Shown here: positions 25,201 to 34,588 of the stretch, in pieces
Layout: the number at the start of each line of letters is the position of its first letter
Position numbering within the stretch: position 1 is the first letter of the stretch
DNA from: Neorhizobium sp. SHOUNA12A
GTDB taxonomy: Bacteria; Pseudomonadota; Alphaproteobacteria; Rhizobiales; Rhizobiaceae
Assembly (NCBI RefSeq): GCF_023006505.1
Contig: NZ_JALBGV010000005.1
Location: 62,001-126,000 of the forward strand
Reading direction: 5' to 3'
DNA: 64,000 bases
Position numbers and translations under genes: made by a program
The notes under the pieces: generated by a model
Told to the model about the DNA's origin: nothing
What the model saw: only the letters and a program-made list of their open reading frames with translations
Database searches by the model: none

Positions 25201-27125
25201 TACGCGCTCTCCCTGAAATCGTCATCGTCCGCGTCCGGGCCGCCCATCGACAGGTCGAGGGCAAAACCTTTCACGCGGGCCTGTTGTGCGGTCACCGAGT
25301 GGCCGGCCGAATAAGCCTTTGCCGGCGGCTGGGTCTTGGCCTTCGCCGGTGCGGGCTTGGCGGTCGGGGCCGGCTGGTTTCGCTGCTTGGACCCGGCCCG
25401 TTCGACCTTGAAGAAGGCGATCGAGGCCTGCAGTTCTTCCGCTTGAGCGGCGAGTTCTTCTGAAGTCGCGGACATCTGTTCAGAGGCGCCGGCGTTCTGC
25501 TGTGTCACCTTGTCGAGCTGCTGGATCGCTTCGTTGATCTGCGAAGCACCGATGTCCTGTTCACGGCAGGCGGCGGAGATTTCCGACACGAGTTCCGCGG
25601 TCTTGTGGATGTCCGGCACCAGCTTATTGAGCATCTCGCCGGCTTCGGTGGCGACCTGCACGGTCTCGCCCGAAAGCGCGCTGATTTCGGCGGCGGCAGC
25701 CTGGCTACGTTCGGCAAGCTTGCGGACTTCCGAAGCGACGACCGCAAAACCCTTGCCGTGTTCCCCGGCACGGGCGGCTTCCACCGCAGCATTCAGAGCA
25801 AGAAGGTCGGTCTGACGGGCGATTTCCTGGACGATCGAGATCTTCTGGGCAATCGTGCGCATGGCGCCGACGGCGCGTCCGACAGCCTGGCCCGACGCTT
25901 CGGCGTCACGCGACGACTGGCGGGCGATCTTTTCCGTCTGGGCGGCGTTATCGGCGTTCTGCTTGATGTTGGCTGCCATCTGCTCCATCGAAGAGGAAGC
26001 TTCTTCAGCCGATGAGGCCTGCTCGGTGGCGCCCTGGCTCAGCTGTTCCGAACTTGCCGACAGTTCCTGGCTGCCCGAAGAGACGTTGTTTGACGCTGCA
26101 AGCGCGTCGGCCACGACACCCCGAAGACGTTCCACCATGCTCTGCAGCGCAAGACCGAGCGTGTCCTTCTCGGAGAGTGGCTTTGGCGAAATGGTCAGGT
26201 CGCCATTGGCGATCTGGTCGGCCACGTGCGCCGTGGTCCGCAGATTGGCGACCATGCTCTGCATGGCGAGCCCAAGCGTATCCTTGTCGGAAAGCGGCTT
26301 GGCATCGACCGAAAGGTCGCCCTCGGAAATACGCTCGGCGATCGCCGCCGTATTGCGGAGATTGCCGGTCATCACGTTGACCGTATCGATGAGGTCCTTG
26401 ATCTCGTCATTGGTCTTGACCTCGACCTTCTGGTTGAGGTCTCCGATCGCCACGGCATTGGCAATCAAGGATATCTTTTTCAGGCCTCGGCTGATGCCGA
26501 AAGCGATCCAGAGGGCGGCGGCGATCGCCACGATCGTTGCCAGAGAGGCGATGGCGAGGACAAGATTACGCGTGCTGTTGTATTGTTCGTCCGTGGCCTG
26601 ATCCGTTGCAGCCATTTGGTTCTTTGCGGCCTGGACGCGCTTGTCGATGGCGCTTTCGATCTCGTCGATCAGCTCTCGGCCTTGGCCTGCGATGATCACG
26701 ACCGCTTCGTTGGACTTGCCGGCCTTGACAAGATCGCGGATTCGGGTGTCGAGAGTCACGATCTGCTGAAACTTGAGGCCGACATCTCTCCAAGCCTGCC
26801 TGCCTTCCTCTGTAGAGGCAAGGCCGGCAAGTTTCTCAAGTATTGTCTTGAAGTTCTGCTGGTTACGGTCACTGGCTTCGGCATAGGTGTCGAAGTCCTT
26901 GGGATTGCTTGCATTTACCATATTGAGCTGCGCCCGGGTCAGGCGAAGCTGGATATTGCCTAGGTCCTGCGCGGTTTCCAAACGCGCCGCCGGCCCGGCG
27001 ATCAGTTTGCCGATCGCGTCGTTCAGGTCGGACAAGCTGTATATTCCGAAGCCCGCCACGCCGATTAGCAGCGCTATGACCAAGCCATAAGTGAATGCCA
27101 GCTTCAATTTGATAGTAAACCGCAT
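25200..27125 (-). CDS. methyl-accepting chemotaxis protein A (641 aa, multi-HAMP)
   Basis: Transmembrane receptor. TM1 is about residues 9-31, then a periplasmic helical-bundle sensor of about 155 residues (4HB-like, no PAS or Cache signature seen), TM2 about residues 188-212. One HAMP and two HAMP-like repeats follow, each with a GDL turn ([23 protein letters not shown]), then the signalling helices with tip [20 protein letters not shown]. The Ala/Pro/Lys-rich stretch after the hairpin leads to a tail ending [11 protein letters not shown], shared by all three receptors here. The signalling part is nearly identical to its two neighbours. Confidence 0.95.
   Translation of the reverse strand: MRFTIKLKLAFTYGLVIALLIGVAGFGIYSLSDLNDAIGKLIAGPAARLETAQDLGNIQLRLTRAQLNMVNASNPKDFDTYAEASDRNQQNFKTILEKLAGLASTEEGRQAWRDVGLKFQQIVTLDTRIRDLVKAGKSNEAVVIIAGQGRELIDEIESAIDKRVQAAKNQMAATDQATDEQYNSTRNLVLAIASLATIVAIAAALWIAFGISRGLKKISLIANAVAIGDLNQKVEVKTNDEIKDLIDTVNVMTGNLRNTAAIAERISEGDLSVDAKPLSDKDTLGLAMQSMVANLRTTAHVADQIANGDLTISPKPLSEKDTLGLALQSMVERLRGVVADALAASNNVSSGSQELSASSEQLSQGATEQASSAEEASSSMEQMAANIKQNADNAAQTEKIARQSSRDAEASGQAVGRAVGAMRTIAQKISIVQEIARQTDLLALNAAVEAARAGEHGKGFAVVASEVRKLAERSQAAAAEISALSGETVQVATEAGEMLNKLVPDIHKTAELVSEISAACREQDIGASQINEAIQQLDKVTQQNAGASEQMSATSEELAAQAEELQASIAFFKVERAGSKQRNQPAPTAKPAPAKAKTQPPAKAYSAGHSVTAQQARVKGFALDLSMGGPDADDDDFRESA
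25401..26090. repeat. duplicated MCP signalling module, copy 1
   Basis: Region encoding the signalling hairpin of MCP A. It is nearly identical at base level to 27507-28191 and 29521-30201; most third positions match over about 690 bases, while the sensor-encoding parts differ. Confidence 0.85.
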
Positions 27126-27256
27126 TTTAAGGTCTCCGAAATCCTTCAGGTCGGGGAATGCTTCATCTCGGATGCGATCGAGAAAGCCTCACGATCAGGA
27201 TACTTCCTAACGGCAGTCGTTTCGTTGCTCGCACCAACGCAATAACGCTGGCTATC

Positions 27257-27279
27257 GCGGGGCCGCCTGACGGCCCCGC
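27257..27279. other. strong hairpin between MCP A and MCP B
   Basis: GCGGGGCCG and CGGCCCCGC form a perfect 9-bp stem around CCTGA in the 174-base gap between two receptor genes. No T-run follows on the minus strand, so it is more likely an mRNA stability or processing structure than a terminator. Confidence 0.55.
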
Positions 27280-27299
27280 TCATTGGTTGGGGTGAGCGC

Positions 27300-29111
27300 T
27301 CAGGCGCTTTCCCGGAAGTCGTCGTCATCACCGTCGGGACCGCCCATCGAAAGATCGAGAGCAAATCCTTTGGCGCGTGACTGCTGAGCTGCGACGGAAT
27401 GGCCGGCCGGACGGGGCGCAGGAGCCTTAGACGGTTGTTTTGGGCCAGGCTTTGCTGTTGTGTGAGCCTTGGCGCCCGGCTGCGGCCGCGCTTTTGCGCC
27501 CGCCCGTTCGACCTTGAAGAAGGCGATCGAGGCCTGCAGTTCTTCCGCCTGAGCGGCGAGTTCTTCTGAAGTCGCCGACATTTCTTCCGAGGCGCCGGCG
27601 TTCTGCTGGGTCACCTTGTCGAGCTGCTGGATCGCTTCGTTGATCTGGCTGGCACCGACATCCTGTTCGCGGCAGGCGGCGGAGATTTCCGACACGAGTT
27701 CCGCCGTCTTCTGGATGTCCGGCACCAGCTTGTTGAGCATCTCGCCGGCTTCGGTGGCGACCTGCACGGTCTCACCTGAAAGCGCGCTGATCTCGGCGGC
27801 GGCAGCCTGGCTACGTTCGGCAAGCTTGCGGACTTCCGAGGCGACGACCGCGAAGCCCTTGCCGTGTTCGCCGGCACGGGCGGCTTCCACCGCGGCGTTG
27901 AGAGCAAGAAGGTCGGTCTGGCGGGCGATTTCCTGGACGATCGAGATCTTCTGGGCAATCGTGCGCATGGCGCCGACGGCGCGGCCGACGGCCTGGCCGG
28001 ACGCTTCGGCGTCACGCGACGACTGCCGGGCGATCTTTTCCGTCTGGGCGGCGTTATCGGCGTTCTGCTTGATGTTGGCTGCCATCTGCTCCATCGAAGA
28101 GGAGGCTTCTTCAGCCGATGAGGCCTGTTCGGTGGCGCCCTGGCTCAGCTGTTCCGAGCTGGCCGACAGTTCCTGGCTGCCCGAAGAGACATTGTCTGCC
28201 GCCGAAAGAGCGTCGCCGACCACGCCGCGCAGGCGTTCCACCATGCTTTCAAGCGCAAGACCGAGCGTGTCCTTGTCGGAGAGCGGTTTCGGTGAAACGG
28301 TCAGATCACCGTTGGAAATCTGGTCGGCAATGGTCGCCGTGTTGCGCAGGTTGGCCGTCATCGTGTTGATGGTATCGACCAGATCCTTGATCTCGTCATT
28401 TGTCTTGATTTCGACGTTCTGATTGAGATCGCCGATCGACACGGCCCGGGCGACGCCCATGATCTTGGTGAGGCCTCTGCCGATGCCGAGGGCGATCCAG
28501 AACGCTGTCGCCGCCGCCGTAATGACGGCAACGACCGCGATCGAGATCATTAGGCTGCGCGTGGTCCAATATGTGGCTTCGGCTTCATCATTGGCCTTCT
28601 GCATCCGGTCGCGATTGATTTGGACGGATTCATCCAGCTGCGCGGAGAGTTCGGTGATCGCCTTGCGGCTTTCTCCAGCCGAGAGAGCGAGTGCTTGCTG
28701 CATGTCGCCGCGCTTGGCGGCGGCATCGACCTTGTCGTTCGCAGCCTGGTTGGTCGTCGCGAGACCGCGCGTTTCATCCCAGAACGGCTTCTGGTCTGCC
28801 GATGCGGTCGAAGCCAGTTCGTTCAGCAGCGTGATGAACTGCAACTCCAGCTTGTCGCCGTCGCCGAGGAACTTTTCGATCTCCTGCGGCGAGGTGGCAA
28901 GCAGCATGTTCTTCTGCGCGCGGATGCGATTGAGCGACAGGATGTTCATCTGCTGGACTTTATCGAGCCGCGTCGCCGCGACGTCCGTGACGTAAGTCAT
29001 GGCCTCATTGGCGGCGCCAAGGCTATATATTCCGTAGCCGGCCGTACCAACCAGCATGCTGACAAGAAAGCCGAAGGCCAATGTCAGTTTGGCTTTGATC
29101 GTAAATCGCAT
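27300..29111 (-). CDS. methyl-accepting chemotaxis protein B (603 aa)
   Basis: Receptor of the same design as its neighbours: TM1 about residues 9-31, a periplasmic helical sensor, TM2 about residues 188-212, a HAMP ([16 protein letters not shown]) plus one HAMP-like repeat ([12 protein letters not shown]), and the signalling hairpin with [20 protein letters not shown]. The tail is Pro/Ala/Lys-rich and ends [11 protein letters not shown]. The sensor differs strongly from MCP A and MCP C, so ligand range probably differs while output is shared. It has one HAMP unit fewer than MCP A, which accounts for the length difference. Confidence 0.95.
   Translation of the reverse strand: MRFTIKAKLTLAFGFLVSMLVGTAGYGIYSLGAANEAMTYVTDVAATRLDKVQQMNILSLNRIRAQKNMLLATSPQEIEKFLGDGDKLELQFITLLNELASTASADQKPFWDETRGLATTNQAANDKVDAAAKRGDMQQALALSAGESRKAITELSAQLDESVQINRDRMQKANDEAEATYWTTRSLMISIAVVAVITAAATAFWIALGIGRGLTKIMGVARAVSIGDLNQNVEIKTNDEIKDLVDTINTMTANLRNTATIADQISNGDLTVSPKPLSDKDTLGLALESMVERLRGVVGDALSAADNVSSGSQELSASSEQLSQGATEQASSAEEASSSMEQMAANIKQNADNAAQTEKIARQSSRDAEASGQAVGRAVGAMRTIAQKISIVQEIARQTDLLALNAAVEAARAGEHGKGFAVVASEVRKLAERSQAAAAEISALSGETVQVATEAGEMLNKLVPDIQKTAELVSEISAACREQDVGASQINEAIQQLDKVTQQNAGASEEMSATSEELAAQAEELQASIAFFKVERAGAKARPQPGAKAHTTAKPGPKQPSKAPAPRPAGHSVAAQQSRAKGFALDLSMGGPDGDDDDFRESA
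27507..28191. repeat. duplicated MCP signalling module, copy 2
   Basis: Signalling-hairpin region of MCP B, nearly identical in bases to copies at 25401-26090 and 29521-30201. Shared silent positions suggest recent duplication or gene conversion. Confidence 0.85.
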
Positions 29112-29257
29112 AGCCCTATCCCCTCAAGGCAATGAAGTGCATCAGTCGATGCGTCCCTCCAGGCGGGGGGACGCGGTTGAAAACGAGAAGACCGATACAT
29201 TCACCCTTCTGCGATAGTCCGGTTGCCCGGATATTCTCCCGCCTACATGCAAGAGAC

Positions 29258-29285
29258 GATCCCGAATTCCTGTCAATCCGGGATC
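29258..29285. other. hairpin after MCP C
   Basis: GATCCCG and CGGGATC form perfect 7-base arms, with a possible ATT/AAT extension, 12 bases past the stop of MCP C on the minus strand. The following bases have no clear T-run, so a partial terminator or mRNA-end stabiliser are both possible. The rest of the 186-base gap shows no gene. Confidence 0.4.
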
Positions 29286-29297
29286 GGTTCAGTTCCC

Positions 29298-31004
29298 TCA
29301 GGCGCTTTCGCGGAAGTCCGCGTCATCGGCATCCGGCCCGCCCATCGACATGTCGAGGGCAAAACCCTTGGCGCGGGCTTGCTGGCTGAGGACCGAATGG
29401 TCGCCCTTGTGGTGTTGTCCCGCAGCGCGTGCCTGCGTGGGTTTTGCCATCGGCTTGCGGGCGGCGGAGGCGGCCGGAGCGCGCTTTGCCTGTTTGGCCT
29501 GTTTGCTGCCGGACTGATCCACCCGGAAGAAGGCGATCGAGGCCTGCAGTTCTTCTGCCTGCGAGGCAAGTTCTTCCGAAGTCGCCGACATTTCTTCAGA
29601 GGCGCCGGCGTTCTGCTGGGTCACCTTGTCGAGTTGCTGGATCGCTTCGTTGATCTGGCTGGCACCGACATCCTGCTCACGGCAAGCGGCGGAGATTTCC
29701 GACACGAGTTCCGCCGTCTTCTGGATGTCCGGCACCAGCTTGTTGAGCATCTCGCCGGCTTCGGTGGCAACCTGCACGGTCTCACCTGAAAGCGCGCTGA
29801 TCTCGGCGGCGGCAGCCTGGCTGCGTTCGGCAAGCTTGCGGACTTCCGAGGCGACGACCGCAAAACCCTTGCCGTGTTCCCCGGCACGTGCGGCTTCGAC
29901 CGCGGCGTTGAGAGCAAGAAGGTCGGTCTGACGGGCGATTTCCTGGACGATCGAGATCTTTTCCGCGATCGTGCGCATTGCATGGACGGCGCGTCCTACC
30001 GCCTGGCCCGACGCTTCGGCGTCACGCGACGACTGGCGGGCGATCTTTTCCGTCTGGGCGGCGTTATCGGCGTTCTGCTTGATGTTGGCCGCCATCTGCT
30101 CCATCGAGGCGGATGCTTCTTCGGCCGACGAGGCCTGTTCGGTGGCGCCCTGGCTCAGCTGTTCCGAGCTTGCAGAAAGTTCCTGGCTGCCCGAGGAGAC
30201 GTTGTCGGAAGCGGCGAGCGCATCGCCGACGACGCCGCGCAGGCGCTCGATCATGGTGTTGACGAAGCCGAGCAGTTCACCGATCTCGTCCCTGCTGGAG
30301 ATGGCGGCGAAGCGGGTCAGGTCGCCGTCGGCGACGTTCTGCACTGCCCCGATCGCATTGCGCAGGCCCTTGTTGATCGAAAGGGCGATCCAGAGGGCGG
30401 CCAGCAAGGCGATCAGGAAAGCGGTTGCCGCGACCGAGATCATGATCAGTCGGGTCTGAGCATAATCCACATCCGACTGTTTGTTGGCGTCGTCGAGCCG
30501 GCCTTCTTCGAGTTTGACCACGTCGGAGAGCAAAGCATCGATCTCGTTGGTGACGGTGCGTGCCTCAGTGGTTGAAATACGCAGTGCCGAGCTTGTATCT
30601 CCACCCAGCATCAGGGTGCGGATGTGGTCATCCTGCTTGCGGAATTCCGCTGTGAAGGCGGAGAGCTTGCCCCAAAGGACTTTGCCCTGTTCGGTCGCGC
30701 GGGCTTCAACCGCCTTGAGCGTCTCGTCGAATACACGGCGGGCCTCGTCACTCTTCGCGATATATCCCTGTATCTCGCCGGGATTCGCCGCCAGAAGCAG
30801 GTTCTTCTGTTGGCGGATCTGCTGAAGCTGCTCGTTGTTCAGGTTCTGGGCAAGTTTCAGTCGCAGGGCTGGCCCCTGCAGCACATTTTCGAGCGTGTCG
30901 TTCAGGCTACTGAGGCTGAAAATGCCATAGGTAGCAGTCGCCAACAGCATGATGATGATGAAACCGAATGCTGAAGCCAGCTTAAATTTGATTGAAGCGT
31001 GCAT
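29298..31004 (-). CDS. methyl-accepting chemotaxis protein C (568 aa)
   Basis: Receptor with TM1 about residues 8-30, a periplasmic helical sensor rich in charged residues, TM2 about residues 188-212 ([18 protein letters not shown]), a single HAMP ([20 protein letters not shown]) and the shared signalling hairpin. The tail ends [11 protein letters not shown]. It is first of the three receptors in the transcript, 24 bases after the cheW at 31029. The signalling sequence differs from A and B at a few residues (for example ASMEQM for SSMEQM), indicating it is the most diverged of the three modules. Confidence 0.95.
   Translation of the reverse strand: MHASIKFKLASAFGFIIIMLLATATYGIFSLSSLNDTLENVLQGPALRLKLAQNLNNEQLQQIRQQKNLLLAANPGEIQGYIAKSDEARRVFDETLKAVEARATEQGKVLWGKLSAFTAEFRKQDDHIRTLMLGGDTSSALRISTTEARTVTNEIDALLSDVVKLEEGRLDDANKQSDVDYAQTRLIMISVAATAFLIALLAALWIALSINKGLRNAIGAVQNVADGDLTRFAAISSRDEIGELLGFVNTMIERLRGVVGDALAASDNVSSGSQELSASSEQLSQGATEQASSAEEASASMEQMAANIKQNADNAAQTEKIARQSSRDAEASGQAVGRAVHAMRTIAEKISIVQEIARQTDLLALNAAVEAARAGEHGKGFAVVASEVRKLAERSQAAAAEISALSGETVQVATEAGEMLNKLVPDIQKTAELVSEISAACREQDVGASQINEAIQQLDKVTQQNAGASEEMSATSEELASQAEELQASIAFFRVDQSGSKQAKQAKRAPAASAARKPMAKPTQARAAGQHHKGDHSVLSQQARAKGFALDMSMGGPDADDADFRESA
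29521..30201. repeat. duplicated MCP signalling module, copy 3
   Basis: Signalling-hairpin region of MCP C, closely matching the modules at 25401-26090 and 27507-28191. Confidence 0.85.
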
Positions 31005-31028
31005 TTTTTGAGTCCATCAAAAGGGTGA

Positions 31029-31544
31029 TCAACCGTGGGAGGCCCCGGTCGCGGAATGGTCGTGTTGGGCGGAGAAGATCACCTGGAGGTTCGGGAGGAT
31101 GATGAATTCAGCCCCTCGCTTGACGAGGCAATCGATGAAATCTGGTCGCCAGCGCATCCCCACGCTCGGCGGCGGCTCGCCGGCGGTGCGAAGCAGCGTT
31201 GTCACTTCGTGGACTTTGTCCGTGCGGATGCCCGTCAGAACCGATTCGCCGTCGATCTCGATCGAGATGACGATGATGCGGCTGTCGATCGTCGGCTTGG
31301 TCGCTTCCATGCCGAATGCGAGACGGATATCGGCAAGCGGGATGACCTTGCCGCGGAAGTTGATGACGCTGCCGACAAAGGCCTTGGCGCCCGGAACCAT
31401 GGTCTCCGGCAGAAGATCGAGGATCTCCTGCACGATGAAGGCTTCCAGCGCGAAAACTTCGCCGGCAATGTCGAATGTCAGGACTTCCAACTCGTCGCGG
31501 CCGCCCCAAAGGTCCTGAGAAATCTTTCTGACTGCTTCGTTCAT
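31029..31544 (-). CDS. cheW: chemotaxis coupling protein CheW (second)
   Basis: 171-residue CheW-domain protein: LTFDIAGEVFALEAFIVQEIL, FVGSVINFRGKVIPLADIRLAF (two adjacent pieces of the coupling fold), and ILPNLQVIFSA at the end. It carries about 18 extra N-terminal residues (NEAVRKISQDLWGGRDE) and a short His/Ser-rich tail not present in the other CheW. Its ATG overlaps the cheA stop by four bases, so it is made stoichiometrically with CheA and is probably the kinase's main coupling partner in this array. Confidence 0.93.
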   Translation of the reverse strand: MNEAVRKISQDLWGGRDELEVLTFDIAGEVFALEAFIVQEILDLLPETMVPGAKAFVGSVINFRGKVIPLADIRLAFGMEATKPTIDSRIIVISIEIDGESVLTGIRTDKVHEVTTLLRTAGEPPPSVGMRWRPDFIDCLVKRGAEFIILPNLQVIFSAQHDHSATGASHG

Positions 31545-33562
31545 CCGGCCGCGCGCAGATGCGCCTCCTGTTGTTGCCCCTCGGCCACCAGATGGCCGAC
31601 GTCGAGGATCAGCGCCACGTCCCCGTCGCCGAGGATGGTCGCACCCGAGAAGGTGGCGACGTCATGGTGCAGTTTCGACATGCCCTTGATGACCGTCTGG
31701 TGATCGCCAATGATCTGGTCGACGACCAGGCCGACCCGTTCGGAACCTGTCGAGATGACGACCACCTTCTGGAAGGGGTCGGGCTTGGTGCCGGTGCGGA
31801 AGAGATCGCGAAGCCTGAGAAATGGCACGAGACTGTCGCGCAGCGAGATGAAGCTGCGGCCGCGTGAGCGCATGTCTTCTTCAATCGAGAGCTCGAGGCA
31901 TTCCTCGACCGCCGAGAGCGGGATGACATAACGGCCGTCGCCGACCCGCACGAGCAGTCCGTCGATGATCGCGAGCGTCAGAGGGATCGCCAGCGAAATC
32001 TCGGAACCTTCGCCAGGATGGCTTGCAACGTTGATCGTGCCGCGGAGTGCATCGATGGTCCGCTTGACCACATCCATGCCGACACCGCGGCCTGAAAGGT
32101 TGGTGACCGTCTGGGCTGTCGAGAAGCCGGGGTGGAAGATCAGCTGGTAGAGTTCCTGATCGGTGAGGCTGGCATTCGGCGGGATGAGGCCGGAGGATTC
32201 CGCCTTGGCGCGCACCCGTTCGCGGTTGATGCCGCGACCGTCGTCCTTGATAGTGATAATGACTTCGCCAGCCTGCTGGCGGGCGGAAAGCAAGATATGC
32301 CCTGCTTGTGATTTGCCGGCGGCAAGCCGTTCCTCGGGGGTCTCGAGACCGTGGTCGCAGGAGTTGCGCACCAGATGCACCAGCGGATCGGCCAGGCGTT
32401 CGATGACGCTCTTGTCGACTTCCGTGCTTTCGCCCTCGGTGACCAGTTCGATCGTCTTGCCGGTTTCATGCGAAAGATCGTGCACCAGCCTGCGGAAGCG
32501 GCTGAAGAGGTGCGCGACCGGTACCATGCGCAGCACCATCATCGTATCGCGCAGCTCGCCTGAAAGGCGTTCCACGTCTTCCGAGACGGCCCGCAGCTGC
32601 AGATCGCCGCTGCCGCCTGCAAGTTGGCTGAGGCGCGACTGGGCGATGACGAGTTCGCCGACCCGGTCCATCAGCTCGTCGAGTTTTTCGGCGGGCACAC
32701 GGACGTTTTCGGACGCCTTGTTCTGCTTCGTCTCGACGGGAGCTGCAGCGATCGGCGCAGGTGCAGCCGCATGCAGGACGACAACCGGTGCCGCCGCAGG
32801 CTGGGGTGCCGCGGCGGGCTGCGATGCCGTAACCGGGGCTTCCGTCTTGGCTGGTGCCTTGGCGGCGACCGAAGTCTCGACGGTTATGACTTCGAGCTGC
32901 ATCTCGTCCATGACGAAGATGAATACGTCGTCAATCGCAGACCGCGGCTGGGTGGTCAGAAGCTCGACTTCCCAGGAGACATAAAGATCGGTCGGCGCGA
33001 GAAGGTCGAGCGATGGGATGGCAGAGCGGTCTGCCACGATCCGGCACTCGCCGAGCTCGCGCAGTTCGTCGAGAAGCGGCAGCGGATTGGTGCCGTTTGC
33101 CATTGCGTTCTGCGGCAAGCTGAAGCGGATCTTGAAATGGTTCTGGCCCGGAGCAGTTTTGGCGGGGCCGGAAGAACCGGCGTTGTTGGCGCCATCGACG
33201 GCAGCGCGCAGGCTGGCGAGAAGCGCTTCGCCGGTCGCCTCATGGTCGCCATTCGGCGTGTCGACCAGGGCACGCATGTGATCCTTGGCCTCGAGAACCG
33301 CCGTGACCAGCTCCTGTGTTGCAGGAACTTCGCCCTTGCGGACGCGGTCGAACGCCGTCTCGCAATGATGGGTGAAAGCAGCCAGGGCATCGAAGCCGAA
33401 CATGGCTCCCGATCCCTTCAAAGTGTGGAGTCCGCGGAAGACCGCGTCCACCTGATCCTTGTCGCCGAGGTTTACGTTCAGGTCGAGAAGCCCAGCTTCG
33501 ATCTGTTCCAGAAGCTCGGCAGCCTCTGTCCTGAAAACCGCGATAGGATCGGGAAAGCTCAT
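31541..33562 (-). CDS. cheA: chemotaxis histidine kinase CheA
   Basis: 673-residue CheA. The Hpt domain carries the phosphorylated H46 in the H-box LHTLKGSG. A short P2-like region is followed by an Ala/Pro-rich linker (about residues 245-290), the dimerisation helices, then the ATPase with N-box LVHLVRNSCDHGLE and G-boxes DDGRGINRE and SGRGVGMDVVK. The C-terminal P5 CheW-like domain includes GLVVDQIIGDHQTVIKG. ATG 33562 overlaps the cheY stop by four bases; the longer frame to 33625 runs inside cheY. It autophosphorylates in response to receptors and passes phosphate to CheY and CheB. Confidence 0.96.
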   Translation of the reverse strand: MSFPDPIAVFRTEAAELLEQIEAGLLDLNVNLGDKDQVDAVFRGLHTLKGSGAMFGFDALAAFTHHCETAFDRVRKGEVPATQELVTAVLEAKDHMRALVDTPNGDHEATGEALLASLRAAVDGANNAGSSGPAKTAPGQNHFKIRFSLPQNAMANGTNPLPLLDELRELGECRIVADRSAIPSLDLLAPTDLYVSWEVELLTTQPRSAIDDVFIFVMDEMQLEVITVETSVAAKAPAKTEAPVTASQPAAAPQPAAAPVVVLHAAAPAPIAAAPVETKQNKASENVRVPAEKLDELMDRVGELVIAQSRLSQLAGGSGDLQLRAVSEDVERLSGELRDTMMVLRMVPVAHLFSRFRRLVHDLSHETGKTIELVTEGESTEVDKSVIERLADPLVHLVRNSCDHGLETPEERLAAGKSQAGHILLSARQQAGEVIITIKDDGRGINRERVRAKAESSGLIPPNASLTDQELYQLIFHPGFSTAQTVTNLSGRGVGMDVVKRTIDALRGTINVASHPGEGSEISLAIPLTLAIIDGLLVRVGDGRYVIPLSAVEECLELSIEEDMRSRGRSFISLRDSLVPFLRLRDLFRTGTKPDPFQKVVVISTGSERVGLVVDQIIGDHQTVIKGMSKLHHDVATFSGATILGDGDVALILDVGHLVAEGQQQEAHLRAAG

Positions 33563-33927
33563 CTGCCGAGTACCTTTCGAACGATCTTGACCAGGCTTTC
33601 CGGGTCGAAGGGCTTGGTGAGCCAACCGGTGGCACCGGCGGCCTTGGCTTCCTGCTTGATGTCGTTGTCGGATTCCGTCGTCAGGAAGATGACTGGAACG
33701 CCCATATGGGCCGGCATCTTGCGCAGTTCCCGGATCATCGTCAGGCCGTCCATGTTCGGCATGTTGAGATCGGTGACGATCAGGTCGAACTGGCTGGCGC
33801 TAAGCTTGGCGATGCCGTCCATGCCGTCGACTGCTTCCGTGATCTGGTATCCGGCATTGCTGAGGGCGACGCGCGTCGTCAGCCGGATGCTGGCGGAATC
33901 GTCGACTGTTAAGATGCTGGCGCTCAT
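33559..33927 (-). CDS. cheY: chemotaxis response regulator CheY
   Basis: 122-residue stand-alone receiver. Acidic pocket D9-D10, phospho-acceptor D53 (VTDLNMPNMDG), the switch Thr in FLTTES and conserved Lys in LTKPFD. No output domain is attached. It is coupled by four-base overlaps to the STAS gene upstream and to cheA downstream. It is the only CheY here; whether it reaches the flagellar motor or some other target cannot be told. Confidence 0.95.
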   Translation of the reverse strand: MSASILTVDDSASIRLTTRVALSNAGYQITEAVDGMDGIAKLSASQFDLIVTDLNMPNMDGLTMIRELRKMPAHMGVPVIFLTTESDNDIKQEAKAAGATGWLTKPFDPESLVKIVRKVLGR

Positions 33928-34253
33928 TGAATACCCCCTTGATGAAGCCAGAATTTCAGGTCTTCAGCGGACATCCCGTCGAGGAAGCCGCTGCGCTTCA
34001 AGACATCGAGCGTTGGGCCGCTGGCGGGACGGGCTAACGCGATTTGCTTTCCGGCTGCGACGGCGTAGATGCGCGCCGCTTCCATGAGTTGAATGAAGCT
34101 GATGTCCACTTGGCAATCATCATCGAGTTCGATGGTTGCGGACGCGGTTTTGTCCAGAAACTGCAGTATTTCCCGCTGCACGGTTGCAATCGTGCGAACA
34201 GTCAGGTTCTGCGGCGGGCGAAAGTAATCCTCTTGAACATCGGAAGCAGGCAT
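33924..34253 (-). CDS. STAS-domain protein, first gene of the che operon
   Basis: 109-residue single STAS domain: NLTVRTIATVQREILQFL, the central strand VDISFIQLMEAARIYAVAAG and helix DVLKRSGFLDG. STAS proteins of this size precede cheY in the major che operons of rhizobia and agrobacteria, where their role is not settled. The usual phosphorylatable Ser/Thr of anti-sigma antagonists is not obvious (VDISFIQL holds one Ser). GAGG lies before the ATG. It is the promoter-proximal gene of the leftward operon. Confidence 0.85.
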   Translation of the reverse strand: MPASDVQEDYFRPPQNLTVRTIATVQREILQFLDKTASATIELDDDCQVDISFIQLMEAARIYAVAAGKQIALARPASGPTLDVLKRSGFLDGMSAEDLKFWLHQGGIQ

Positions 34254-34313
34254 TCTTACCTCAATATAATTCCGAAAACGCTGAAATAGCTGGCCGAATG
34301 TGGACTTGCATCG

Positions 34314-34329
34314 TTAATGCGGAGTTAAC
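34314..34329. promoter_or_regulatory. CtrA-box-like site
   Basis: TTAA, seven bases, TTAAC: an exact match to the CtrA consensus TTAA-N7-TTAA(C). It lies 61-76 bases upstream of the STAS-cheY-cheA operon, a normal position for CtrA control. CtrA governs motility and chemotaxis genes in alphaproteobacteria. Confidence 0.6.
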
Positions 34330-34556
34330 CAACCATGGCCATTTCTCACGAAACAAAACTGATAGGTTGCATTTCGCCGCGCTAATGAGCGGGAAAATTA
34401 ACCACAAGTCGCAAACGACCGCCGCTATTCTGCGGGAATTAACTCATCGTCCCTCAGAGTAGTTCTCGCGCAGGACAAAACCGTGCCCGAACTTGCTGGT
34501 GCGGAACTGTCCCAAAACAATGCAGGCGAGTTCATCGTCGTATCTTCAGCAGGCAG

Positions 34557-34573
34557 AGGTCCCGTGGGGACCT
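34557..34573. promoter_or_regulatory. leader hairpin before the MCP-like gene
   Basis: AGGTCCC and GGGACCT are perfect arms around GTG, ending 16 bases before the GTG start at 34589. The second arm lies next to the AGGTGAGG ribosome site, so the fold could affect initiation. Confidence 0.4.
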
Positions 34574-34588
34574 GAAAGGTGAGGCAAA

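Larger units (their letters stand above)
34254..34588. other. 335-base divergent promoter region of the che cluster
   Basis: No gene. It separates the leftward che operon from the rightward MCP-like gene. It holds the CtrA-like box (34314-34329), several further TTAAC pieces (near 34397 and 34439), and a hairpin next to the rightward start (34557-34573). It is visibly richer in A and T than the flanking genes. Confidence 0.8.
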
